This document shows positions 23,455-31,037 of a DNA stretch of 32,922 nucleotides, piece by piece. Within the stretch, counting starts at the first letter, position 1, and the number at the start of each line of letters is the position of its first letter. The notes beneath the pieces are model-generated. The model made no database searches. It was not told the DNA's origin and was given only the letters and a program-made list of their open reading frames with translations. Position numbers and translations under genes: made by a program. The stretch is from JBFWWW01 sp050245975 (GTDB lineage Bacteria > Pseudomonadota > Alphaproteobacteria > Rhizobiales > Hyphomicrobiaceae), in contig JBFWWW010000025.1 in the NCBI GenBank assembly GCA_050245975.1, forward strand, positions 1 through 32,922. The letters are read 5' to 3'.

Positions 23455-24156
23455 ATGACCCGGCTGCGCCTGCATAGCGAACGCCATGCGGTCGAGCGGA
23501 TCGGCTGGCTGCGAGCCGCCGTGCTCGGCGCCAATGACGGCATCCTTTCCACCGCCAGCCTGATCGTCGGCGTCGCCGCCGCCGAGGCCACGCGCGGCAG
23601 CGTCCTGATCGCCGGCATGGCCGGACTTGTCGCCGGCGCCATGTCGATGGCGGCGGGCGAATATGTCTCGGTCAGCTCGCAGTCGGACACCGAAAAGGCC
23701 GACATCGCCCGCGAGACCGGCGAACTGCGCGACGACCCGGAGGCCGAACTCGACGAACTGACCGGCATCTATGTCGAACGCGGGCTGACCCTGGAGCTGG
23801 CCCGGCAGGTGGCCGTGCAACTGAGCGCGAAGGACGCGCTCGGCGCCCATGCGCGCGACGAGCTGCACCTGTCCGAGATGACGGCGGCGCGCCCGGTGCA
23901 GGCCGCGCTGACCTCGGCCGCGACCTTCGCGGCCGGCGCGGCGCTGCCGATGCTGACCGTCGTCATTGTGCCCGAGCGGATGATTGCCGTTGCCGTCACG
24001 ATTGCGTTGCTCGTCTTTCTTGCACTGCTCGGCGCGGTCGGCGCGGCGGCGGGCGGCGCCGGCGTGACCAAGGCGCTGGTGCGGGTGACGTTCTGGGGCG
24101 CGCTGGCGATGGCGATCACGGCGGGCATCGGCAGACTGTTCGGAACGGTGGTGTGA
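23455..24156 (+). CDS. VIT1/CCC1-family metal (iron/manganese) transporter
   Basis: A 233-residue inner-membrane protein. It opens with the family signature: ERIGWLRAAVLGANDGILST at about residues 16-35. Then come ASLIVGVAAA, the SMAAGEYVSVSSQSDTEKAD segment, a cytosolic Glu-rich loop (residues ~80-140, metal-binding in plant VIT1) and three C-terminal membrane helices, five in all. Family members move Fe(II) or Mn(II) out of the cytosol. It follows hsdS by 28 bases and heads a three-gene cargo stretch with tspO and the P-type ATPase, so a metal-tolerance role is inferred. Confidence 0.92.
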   Translation: MTRLRLHSERHAVERIGWLRAAVLGANDGILSTASLIVGVAAAEATRGSVLIAGMAGLVAGAMSMAAGEYVSVSSQSDTEKADIARETGELRDDPEAELDELTGIYVERGLTLELARQVAVQLSAKDALGAHARDELHLSEMTAARPVQAALTSAATFAAGAALPMLTVVIVPERMIAVAVTIALLVFLALLGAVGAAAGGAGVTKALVRVTFWGALAMAITAGIGRLFGTVV

Positions 24157-24184
24157 GGATGCGCAGCGCGCTTGGGAGACGGCC

Positions 24185-24637
24185 ATGAATCGCGGGCTTT
24201 CGCTGGTGGGGTTTCTCGTTCTCGTCGTCGGCGGCGGGCTCGCAATCGGCTATCTGACCGCGCCGGGGGACTGGTATGCGGGCCTCGCCAAGCCGTCGTT
24301 CAATCCGCCGGGCTGGCTGTTCGCGCCGGTCTGGACCGTTCTCTACATCCTCGTCGCGATTGCCGGCTGGCGCACCTTCGAGCGCGATCGCCGCGGCTGG
24401 GCGATGCGGCTCTGGTGGGTGCAGCTCGTGCTGAATTTCGCGTGGTCGCCCACCTTCTTCGCGGCGCACATGATCGGCGCCGCGCTTGCCGTGATCCTGC
24501 TGCTGCTCGCGGCGATCCTCGCATTCATCGTCACGGCGTGGCGGCTGGACCGCGTGGCGGCCTGGCTGTTCGCGCCCTATGCGGCCTGGGTGGCGTTCGC
24601 CTCGCTGCTGAACGGCTCGATATGGATGTTGAACTGA
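24185..24637 (+). CDS. tspO: TspO/MBR family membrane protein
   Basis: A 150-residue five-helix membrane protein that binds porphyrins and cholesterol-like ligands; bacterial members act in tetrapyrrole, redox and stress responses. Signature residues are present: WYAGLAKPSFNPPGWLFAPVWT in the first loop, NFAWSPTFF in helix III, and PYAAWVAFASLLNGSIWMLN at the C-terminus. Length matches the family. It is 28 bases after the VIT gene, and the next gene begins 1 base after its stop, so the three are probably one transcript. Confidence 0.93.
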   Translation: MNRGLSLVGFLVLVVGGGLAIGYLTAPGDWYAGLAKPSFNPPGWLFAPVWTVLYILVAIAGWRTFERDRRGWAMRLWWVQLVLNFAWSPTFFAAHMIGAALAVILLLLAAILAFIVTAWRLDRVAAWLFAPYAAWVAFASLLNGSIWMLN

Positions 24638-24638
24638 G

Positions 24639-26567
24639 GTGGCGGAGACCCGAGCAACAGATGCAGAGCGCGTTCAGCCACGATTGACCGTCGGAGCGGC
24701 CTATCGGCGCTTTGCGCCGCGCGTGCTCGTGGGTATCGCGCTGCTCGGCCTGGCGCTCGGCGGCTGGTTCTGGTGGCGCGGCGAAGCCGGATCATCCCAT
24801 CTCGCCTGGACGCTGGGGACGCTGCCGGTTCTGCTCGCCCTGTTCGGCCAGATCATCGCATCGTTGCGCCGCGGCGATGTCGGGCTCGATGTCGTCGCAG
24901 CGCTGTCGATGTCGGCGGCCCTCGTCTTCGGCGAAAGCCTCGCCGGCAACGTCGTGGCGCTGATGTATGCGGGCGGCCAGTTGCTCGAATCCTTCGCGGA
25001 AGGACGGGCGCGCCGCGAAATGACGGCTCTGCTTGGCCGCGTCGCCTTCACCGCCATGCGCTATCGCGACCATACGCTTGAAGAAGTGCCGATCGCGACC
25101 ATCCGCCAGGGCGACCGGCTGCTGGTTCGCCAGGGCGATGTCGTTCCGGTGGACGGACACGTCGCCGGTGGCGTCGCGGTGCTCGATCTTTCGGCACTCA
25201 CCGGCGAGTCGATTCCAAAGAGCCTTTCGCGCGGCGGCGAAGTGATGAGCGGCTCCACGCTGGTTGGCGCCGCCTTCGACCTGATTGCAAGCCGGCCCGC
25301 CGCCGAAAGCACGTATGCTGGGATCGTTCGCCTCGTCGAGGCGGCGCAGGCAACCAAGTCGCCGATGGCGCGGCTGGCAGATCGCTACGCGATGTGGTTC
25401 CTGGCGCTCACGGTATCGCTCGCCGGTGCCGCCTGGTTCCTCAGCGGCGATCCGATCCGCGCCTTGGCCGTGCTCGTCGTCGCGACGCCATGCCCGCTGA
25501 TCCTTGCCGTCCCTGTCGCCATCATCTCGGGGATTTCACGAACGGCGAAATCGGGAGCGCTGGTGAAGGATGGCGCGGCTCTTGAAGCGCTGGCGCATGT
25601 GCGAACGGCGATCCTGGACAAGACTGGAACGGTGACACAGGGGCGTCCCACGATCACCGCCATCAGAGCGGGCGAAGGGTTCACCGAGCATGACGTGCTG
25701 GGACTCGCCGCGAGCCTCGATCAGGCGTCGGCGCACGTCATGGCGACTTCGCTCGTTCAGGCGGCGACCGACGCCGGCCTCACGCTCCTGCCGCCGTCGA
25801 ACATCGCCGAACTTCCCGGCAAGGGCATCGAGGGAACGGTGGGCGGCCGGCGTGTCGCGATTGGTGGCGACACCTATGTGCGCAATCGGAGCACTAGCGG
25901 CCATGCGCTGCTCCACAAGCTGGACGATCGTGACGGCGTGCAGTCCGTTGCGGTGGCCGTCGATGGCGCGGTCGCGGGCGTCATCCTGCTTCAGGATCAG
26001 TTGCGCGAGGATGCGCGCGCCACGCTCGATGCGCTCCGGGCGGCGGGAATTGAGCGGATCGTGCTGGCGTCGGGGGATATGGACCACATCGCCCAAACAG
26101 TCGGCCAGTCCCTTGGCTTTGACGAAATCCTTGGTGATCTGACACCGGAAGGCAAAGTGATCGCGGTCCGTCGCGAGGCGGCAACGCGGCCCGTCATGAT
26201 GGTGGGCGACGGCGTCAACGATGCGCCGGCGCTTGCCACCGCGGAGGTCGGCGTTGCCTTGGGCGCGCGCGGCGCGGCTGCGTCCACCGAAGCCGCAAGC
26301 GTCGTGCTTCTGGTGGATGAAATCTATCCCCTTGCCACGGCGCTCAATATCGCGCGGCGAACGCGCACCATCGCCCTTCAAAGCGTTTTCATCGGCTTGG
26401 GGCTTTCCATCGCAGGCATGATCGTCGCGGCGTTCGGCTATTTGCCGCCCGTGCAGGGCGCTCTTTTTCAGGAAGCGATCGACGTGGCCGTAATCCTGAA
26501 TGCCCTGAGGGCGCTGAGATATCGCGCGCCAAGCAAACCCTCAGCTACGCAGGGTGGGCATCGCTAG
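24639..26567 (+). CDS. P1B-type heavy-metal translocating ATPase, atypical motifs
   Basis: A 642-residue ATPase that exports a transition metal by ATP hydrolysis. The GTG at 24639 directly follows the tspO stop; no better start is visible. There is no N-terminal Cys-x2-Cys metal domain. Key motifs: LTGES in the actuator domain, ATPCPLILAVPVA in the membrane metal site, DKTGTVT with the phosphorylated Asp, and GDGVNDAPAL. Two deviations stand out. The membrane motif is Thr-Pro-Cys, not Cys-Pro-Cys or Ser-Pro-Cys, and the usual His-Pro of the nucleotide-binding domain is His-Val (SAHVMATSLV). The transported metal is therefore uncertain. The end overlaps the convergent stress-protein gene by 4 bases. 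Confidence 0.93.
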   Translation: MAETRATDAERVQPRLTVGAAYRRFAPRVLVGIALLGLALGGWFWWRGEAGSSHLAWTLGTLPVLLALFGQIIASLRRGDVGLDVVAALSMSAALVFGESLAGNVVALMYAGGQLLESFAEGRARREMTALLGRVAFTAMRYRDHTLEEVPIATIRQGDRLLVRQGDVVPVDGHVAGGVAVLDLSALTGESIPKSLSRGGEVMSGSTLVGAAFDLIASRPAAESTYAGIVRLVEAAQATKSPMARLADRYAMWFLALTVSLAGAAWFLSGDPIRALAVLVVATPCPLILAVPVAIISGISRTAKSGALVKDGAALEALAHVRTAILDKTGTVTQGRPTITAIRAGEGFTEHDVLGLAASLDQASAHVMATSLVQAATDAGLTLLPPSNIAELPGKGIEGTVGGRRVAIGGDTYVRNRSTSGHALLHKLDDRDGVQSVAVAVDGAVAGVILLQDQLREDARATLDALRAAGIERIVLASGDMDHIAQTVGQSLGFDEILGDLTPEGKVIAVRREAATRPVMMVGDGVNDAPALATAEVGVALGARGAAASTEAASVVLLVDEIYPLATALNIARRTRTIALQSVFIGLGLSIAGMIVAAFGYLPPVQGALFQEAIDVAVILNALRALRYRAPSKPSATQGGHR

Positions 26568-27007
26568 CGGACGACCAGCACCGGGGTTTCAGAACGGGCC
26601 AGTACCTCACTGGTCTGACTGCCCAGAATCCACTGCCGGAAGCCTCGATGGCCATGAGAGGCCATGACAATGAGATCCGCCTCTACTTTGGCCCTTGTTT
26701 GAAGAATAGCATCAGCAGGGTAAGCTCCTGCGACGAGTTCTGTTTGGCAGGTCACCCCCTCCGCCGAAGCCATTAGCGCGCAATCGTCGAGCATTAGCTG
26801 CGCGGCCTCGCTTTGCGCTCGCATCTCCTCTTGCGCCGGGTTTTTGTCATCGTTCGTCCCTCTGACGCCAAACAGGACGAGCACCGGCTCAATCGCTACC
26901 ACTACGACAAGCCGTGCCTTCAGATGTGATGCAAGTTGAAGACCGTGACGAAACGCTTTTCGGCCAAGTGTGGACCCGTCGTGCGCAACGAGAATGCAGG
27001 AATACAT
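26564..27007 (-). CDS. Universal stress protein (UspA family)
   Basis: A 147-residue single Usp domain of the ATP-binding kind. The ATG at 27007 is placed 6 bases behind GGAGG; the adjacent ATG at 27010 would be too close. The first strand is CILVAHDGS, and the C-terminus has ASHGHRGFRQWILGS, matching the G-x2-G-x9-G-S nucleotide motif with Ala in place of the first Gly. The last strand is PVLVV. It stands tail to tail with the P-type ATPase gene. The gene looks less GC-rich than its neighbours, which suggests separate acquisition. Role: stress endurance, details unknown. Confidence 0.92.
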   Translation of the reverse strand: MYSCILVAHDGSTLGRKAFRHGLQLASHLKARLVVVVAIEPVLVLFGVRGTNDDKNPAQEEMRAQSEAAQLMLDDCALMASAEGVTCQTELVAGAYPADAILQTRAKVEADLIVMASHGHRGFRQWILGSQTSEVLARSETPVLVVR

Positions 27008-27228
27008 CATGCTCCTCCAGTACGGCGTCGCCTGTACGCCAGTCAACATGATCAAATCGCAACCCATGAGGGCGTCCGACCTTCATTGAGCGTTGAGAGG
27101 TCCCGGGAAGAGGATAGTCGACATTTCTAAGGTTGGATATGACGGCGAAATCTCGGTCTGCTGACATGGCGTGTTTGTCGGTTTGGGGAGTTTCATCCCA
27201 GGCATGCTCGTCGGCTTTAGGTAGAACC

Positions 27229-27262
27229 TTGCGATCAGGGTATGTTTAGATTACACTAAACA
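27229..27262 (+). promoter_or_regulatory. Recombinase promoter overlapped by a perfect palindromic operator
   Basis: TTGCGA at 27229-27234 and TACACT at 27252-27257, 17 bases apart, make a plausible sigma-70 promoter. The perfect inverted repeat TGTTTAG-N6-CTAAACA (27243-27262) covers the -10 box and reaches to 2 bases before the ATG at 27265. A start 7-8 bases after the -10 would give an mRNA beginning at the ATG, with no leader; no ribosome binding site is visible. Binding of a repressor here would block recombinase transcription. Confidence 0.65.
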
Positions 27263-27264
27263 AC

Positions 27265-28836
27265 ATGAAGAAAGCACCGAACTCCGCCGTTGCCGATCCC
27301 ACCCGTCGCCAGGCGGTGATTTATGCCCGCGTCTCCTCGAAGGAGCAGGAGAAGGAAGGCTTCTCGATCCCGGCGCAGTTGAAGCTGCTCAAGGAATATG
27401 CGGCGGCGAACGCCTTCGCGGTGGCGCAGGAGTACATCGACGTTGAAACCGCCAAGCAGACCGGCCGCGCCGCCTTCGGCGAGATGGTCGCCTATCTCAA
27501 GGCCCACCCGTCTGTTCGCGTGATGCTGGTCGAGAAGACCGACCGGCTCTATCGCAACCTCAAGGATTGGGTGACGGTGGACGAGCTGGACGTGGAGATG
27601 CACTTCCCCAAGGAAGGCGTGGTGCTGTCGCGCGGGTCGCGATCCTCGGAAAAGTTCATGCACGGCATCAAGGTGCTGATGGCGAAGAACTACATCGACA
27701 ACCTGTCAGAGGAAGCGCGCAAGGGCATGCAGGAGAAGGCCGAACAGGGCATCTGGCCAACCAAGTGCCCACTCGGCTATCGCAACATCACCGGCCCTGA
27801 CGGCAAGAAGATCATCGCCACCGATCCGCCCATCGCGCCGCTGATCGCCAAGCTGTTCGAATGGTACGCGCGCGGCGATATTTCGCTGAAGGAAGCGGCT
27901 CGCAAGGCACACGCGGCTGGCCTCACCTATCCCAAGAGCGGCGCCAAGGTGCCGGTGAGCACCGTGCATACCATCCTGCGCAACCGGCTCTATACCGGCT
28001 GGTTCGAATGGAATGGCAAGCTCATCCATGGCCGGCACGAGGCTCTGGTGCCGGTCGAACTATGGGAGCGCGTGCAGGGCGTGCTCGACGGCCGCTTCGC
28101 CAAGAAGGCCAAGCGCGGCAAGCACGACTTCGCCTTCTCGGGCCTGATCGCCTGCGCGCAATGCGGCTGCGCGGTGGTCGGCGAGATCAAGAAACAACGC
28201 TACGTCTATTATCATTGCACCGGGTACGCCGATAAATGCCAAGGCAATCCGGCCTCGTGCCGGCGCAAGCATGTGCGCGAGGAAACGATCGAAGCGCAGT
28301 TCACCGAGCTTCTTGGCCGGCTGCGGTTCGACAACGAGGTGCTGGAATGGGTGCGCGAGGCGCTGCACGCAAGCCACGCCGACGAACGCCGCGAGCACGA
28401 GGAGGCAATCAAGCGCCATCAGGCCGAGCACAAGCGGCTTCAGGACCGCATCAACGCCATGTATGTCGACAAGCTCGACGGGCTGGTGGACACGGCCTTC
28501 TACGAGCGAATGTCGAACCAATGGCGCGAGGAGCAGAATCGCTGCCAGCGGGAGATCGAACGGCACCAGGACGCCGATCGGTCCTACAAGGACGAAGGCG
28601 TGGCGCTGCTCGACCTCGCCCGCAACGCCCAAAGGCTGTTCGCAAAGCAGGAACCGCGCGAAAAACGCCGCCTGCTGAACTTCCTGCTATCGAACTGCAC
28701 CTGGGAAGATGGCGAAGTCATCGCCACTTTCCGCCAACCGTTTGACATGCTTGCGGAAACAGCAACTGCCTCTGCCAGCATCGATGGGGGCGTGAGCGCC
28801 AAATCGGCGAAAAACGAGATTTGGCTGGGGGACTAG
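27265..28836 (+). CDS. Large serine recombinase (integrase/excisionase type)
   Basis: A 523-residue site-specific recombinase. The N-terminal resolvase domain has VIYARVSSKEQ (near residues 17-27, with the catalytic Ser and Arg), then FSIPAQLKLLKEYA and EKTDRLYRNLKDW. The middle recombinase domain includes GMQEKAEQGIWPTKCPLGYRN and YTGWFEWNGKLIHGRHEALV. A zinc beta-ribbon follows (CAQCGCAVVGEIKK and later Cys residues), then a long coiled coil (about 365-470). This is the layout of phage/ICE large serine integrases. The stop codon lies inside the tRNA-Gln gene on the other strand, so the last five codons and the stop come from tRNA sequence. It probably integrates and excises the island. Confidence 0.94.
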   Translation: MKKAPNSAVADPTRRQAVIYARVSSKEQEKEGFSIPAQLKLLKEYAAANAFAVAQEYIDVETAKQTGRAAFGEMVAYLKAHPSVRVMLVEKTDRLYRNLKDWVTVDELDVEMHFPKEGVVLSRGSRSSEKFMHGIKVLMAKNYIDNLSEEARKGMQEKAEQGIWPTKCPLGYRNITGPDGKKIIATDPPIAPLIAKLFEWYARGDISLKEAARKAHAAGLTYPKSGAKVPVSTVHTILRNRLYTGWFEWNGKLIHGRHEALVPVELWERVQGVLDGRFAKKAKRGKHDFAFSGLIACAQCGCAVVGEIKKQRYVYYHCTGYADKCQGNPASCRRKHVREETIEAQFTELLGRLRFDNEVLEWVREALHASHADERREHEEAIKRHQAEHKRLQDRINAMYVDKLDGLVDTAFYERMSNQWREEQNRCQREIERHQDADRSYKDEGVALLDLARNAQRLFAKQEPREKRRLLNFLLSNCTWEDGEVIATFRQPFDMLAETATASASIDGGVSAKSAKNEIWLGD

Positions 28837-28895
28837 GATTCGAACCTAGACAGGCAGAGTCAGAGTCTGCAGTCCTACCATTAGACGATCCCCCA
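28822..28895 (-). tRNA. tRNA-Gln (anticodon CTG)
   Basis: Read on the minus strand, it begins TGGGGGA and ends TCCCCCA-G-CCA, giving a 7-base-pair acceptor stem. The D-loop has TAATGGTAGGA, the anticodon stem is GCAGA/TCTGC around CTCTGAC (anticodon CTG, codon CAG), and the T-loop has GGTTCGAATCC. CCA is encoded. The 3' end overlaps the 3' end of the recombinase gene by 15 bases. An intact tRNA flanking an integrated element is what is expected when the element carries a copy of the tRNA 3' end or cuts just outside it. Confidence 0.96.
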
Positions 28896-28905
28896 ACGGG
28901 ACCGG

Positions 28906-28923
28906 CGCGGGCGACAGCCCGCG
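28906..28923. terminator. Short hairpin between tRNA-Gln and the peptidase gene
   Basis: CGCGGGC (28906-28912) pairs with GCCCGCG (28917-28923) around GACA. It lies 47 bases after the end of the minus-strand peptidase gene and upstream of the tRNA. There is no clear T-run, so its use as a terminator is tentative. Confidence 0.35.
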
Positions 28924-28970
28924 GTAGCGATGGCTGTCTATCAGGCCTCGCCGGCCTCCGCAAGACGGGG

Positions 28971-29765
28971 TCACGGGTCCGCTGCGGGCGGCAGGAGCTC
29001 CGGCCGGTACTCGAAGTGCATGGTGTCGTAGTGGAACCACTTGCCGCCCCAGATGAAGCCGTGCTTCTCGAAAATGGCGACGATCTCCTGCGGGATGGCA
29101 TTGCGGTAGCGCCCGGCGCCTCCTGACCAGCGCCAGTAGTGCGCGGGGGCGCTGGCGATATCGACCGCGATGCCGAAGCCATGCGCGCTGGTGCCCTGGG
29201 TGCCGGCAATATTGCGGCAAACGTAGGTGCCGGCAGGCGGGATCAGAAAGCGCGTGAATCGATCGGGCAGGGCATCGAGCTCGCGGCTGACGGCTGCGAG
29301 CCGCCGCGCGACGCCGTTGATGCGCGTTGCCTTGATGCGAACGCCCGACTTGCGCGGGAGCCAGACCACGTCGACGAGGTGACGGGCCACCCGTCCCTTG
29401 CGGCAATCGCCGTACATGGCGCGGAAGAACGAAAGATTGCGCGCACGCCCCGGGTCGGCATCGCGGCCGGGTGGCGCCGCCGCAGGGCCGGCGCGATAGG
29501 GCTGCGCCAGCATGTCCTCGATATCGGGCTCGTTGAGCCAGTCAGCAGGCGCTTTCGGGCCGCGCCCATCGTCAAACGGAAGCCGGGCGCCGCTTCTGAA
29601 GACGACCTGGTCGCCGTCCCCGCCCGCCAGTGTCTCCGGATAGGCCTTCAGCAGCCGGGCGAGCCGCTCTTTTTGCACAGCCGTTAGGTCCGCAGCGCCG
29701 GCAGGCCCCGTCAAGGCGCCGACGGCGAGCAAACCAGCACAGGCCATTGCCGTCCATCTGTCCAT
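28971..29765 (-). CDS. Secreted M15-type peptidase-like protein (VanY/D-Ala-D-Ala carboxypeptidase fold)
   Basis: 264 residues from the ATG at 29765; a GTG at 29804 is an alternative. Residues 1-24 form a signal peptide ending GPAGA. The C-terminal domain carries the M15 zinc pattern: SAHGFGIAVDI (His and Asp ligands) and, after the IFEKHGFIWGGKW segment, DTMHFEY (His ligand). These enzymes trim peptidoglycan stem peptides in the periplasm. The N-terminal ~110 residues have no known domain. It is divergent from the ppx-like gene. Substrate is inferred from family only. Confidence 0.82.
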   Translation of the reverse strand: MDRWTAMACAGLLAVGALTGPAGAADLTAVQKERLARLLKAYPETLAGGDGDQVVFRSGARLPFDDGRGPKAPADWLNEPDIEDMLAQPYRAGPAAAPPGRDADPGRARNLSFFRAMYGDCRKGRVARHLVDVVWLPRKSGVRIKATRINGVARRLAAVSRELDALPDRFTRFLIPPAGTYVCRNIAGTQGTSAHGFGIAVDIASAPAHYWRWSGGAGRYRNAIPQEIVAIFEKHGFIWGGKWFHYDTMHFEYRPELLPPAADP

Positions 29766-29914
29766 TCTGCTGCCGATGCTAGGGGCCGCGGTGGGACCTG
29801 TCACGCCGCGAGCTTTACCCGACGCGGTGTTTTGCTAAACTGGCCGGCAAGAACAGCGAGCGAAGCGCCTGACGGCCGATAGAATCGGCGCAATCCAGGT
29901 GCCGGGGGCAGATC

Positions 29915-31030
29915 GTGTCGCGAGACGACGAAAAGCGCGGCGCGATCACGGCCGCAATGCCAGCTGCGACCCATCGCGGCGGGGAACGCGGCCTGAACGC
30001 GGCCGCTGCCTATGCGGCGTTGGACCTTGGCACCAACAATTGCCGGTTGCTCGTGGCGCGCCCTTCGCGGCGCGGCTTCAAGGTCATCGACGCCTTTTCG
30101 CGCATCATCCGGCTTGGCGAGGGGCTCGGACAGACACGCCGCCTGTCGGAGGACGCGATGCAGCGCACGATCGAGGCGTTGTCGGTCTGCGCGACGAAGA
30201 TGGAGCGCCACAACGTCGCTCGGTCGCGGCTGGTGGCCACCGAGGCCTGCCGCTCAGCCGAGAACGGCGCCGAATTCCTGGCGCGCGTCAATCGGGACCT
30301 GGGGCTCGGCATCGAGGTTCTGACCCACGAGATGGAGGCCCGGCTCGCGGTCTGCGGCTGCGCGTCCCTGATCGACTCGACGTCGGATCTCGCGCTCGTG
30401 TTCGATATCGGCGGCGGCTCGTCCGAGCTCATCTGGCTCGACCTGACGCGGCGCCACAATGTCTGGCGGCGATCGCTCGAAGATCGGCTCGACGCCCAGA
30501 ACTGCATCGTCGGGTGGACGTCGCTGCCGGTCGGCGTCGTGACGCTGGCCGAGCGCTTCGGCAAGGCGTTCGTCGACCGGCCAGGGTTCGAGCAGATGGT
30601 CGGCCACGTGCTCGGCCTGCTCGAGCCGTTCGAGACACAGCATCGCTTCCGGCAGAAAATCGAGCGGCGCACCGTGCACATGCTCGGTACCTCCGGGACG
30701 GTCACGACGGTTGCCGGCGTGCATCTGCGCCTGCCCCGTTACGACCGCGGCCGGGTCGACGGCTGCTGGATGAATGTCACCGAGGTGCGGACGGTGGTCG
30801 AGGCGTTGCTCGGCGCGAGCCACGAGCAGCGCGTGGCGGAGCCCTGTATCGGCAGGGAGCGGGCGGATCTTGTCATGGCAGGCTGCGCGATCCTCGAAGC
30901 CCTGCTGCGCATGTGGCCGTGCGAGCGGCTGCGCGTCGCCGACCGCGGGTTGCGCGAAGGCATCCTGGCGACGCTGATGGCCGAGGACGGCGTCTATCGC
31001 CCCGGGCGACGCAGTCGGGGCGGGCGGTGA
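29915..31030 (+). CDS. ppx: Ppx/GppA family phosphatase (exopolyphosphatase-like)
   Basis: A 371-residue cytoplasmic enzyme of the ASKHA fold that hydrolyses polyphosphate and/or pppGpp. The start is taken as GTG at 29915 after GGGGGC; an ATG at 29957 is possible. Motifs: phosphate-1 ALDLGTNNCRLLVA (about residues 35-48), VATEACRSAENG with the catalytic-site Glu/Arg, phosphate-2 VFDIGGGSSELIW, and MLGTSGTVTTVAGV. It lacks the extra C-terminal domains of E. coli Ppx, as usual for the alphaproteobacterial short form. The next gene, rlmE, follows after 7 bases; this pairing is common in Alphaproteobacteria. Confidence 0.92.
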   Translation: MSRDDEKRGAITAAMPAATHRGGERGLNAAAAYAALDLGTNNCRLLVARPSRRGFKVIDAFSRIIRLGEGLGQTRRLSEDAMQRTIEALSVCATKMERHNVARSRLVATEACRSAENGAEFLARVNRDLGLGIEVLTHEMEARLAVCGCASLIDSTSDLALVFDIGGGSSELIWLDLTRRHNVWRRSLEDRLDAQNCIVGWTSLPVGVVTLAERFGKAFVDRPGFEQMVGHVLGLLEPFETQHRFRQKIERRTVHMLGTSGTVTTVAGVHLRLPRYDRGRVDGCWMNVTEVRTVVEALLGASHEQRVAEPCIGRERADLVMAGCAILEALLRMWPCERLRVADRGLREGILATLMAEDGVYRPGRRSRGGR

Positions 31031-31037
31031 GGCTGCA

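Larger units (their letters stand above)
11350..28836. mobile_element. Putative integrated genomic island at tRNA-Gln (left end approximate)
   Basis: About 17.5 kb lie between ordinary chromosomal genes. The content is XRE and ImmA-like regulators, primase/helicase-like genes, a type I restriction-modification operon, metal/stress cargo and a large serine recombinase. The recombinase reading frame ends inside the tRNA-Gln gene, a common integration target, so the right edge is well supported. The left edge is set only by the change in gene content after paralog B; no direct repeat was found by eye. Base composition also varies inside: the hsdS specificity segments and the universal stress protein gene look less GC-rich than their neighbours. 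No conjugation, capsid or portal genes are seen, so it is not a complete phage or conjugative element. Confidence 0.6.

Noticed and set aside
27020..27060. FNR/FixK-like box (TTGAT-N4-ATCAA) upstream of the stress protein
   Set aside because: Only one half (ATCAA) fits; the other half reads GTCAA, so the palindrome is not formed.
29833..29840. CTAAAC half-site near the ppx-like gene as a further XRE operator
   Set aside because: No second half at the right spacing; a single 6-base match is not informative.
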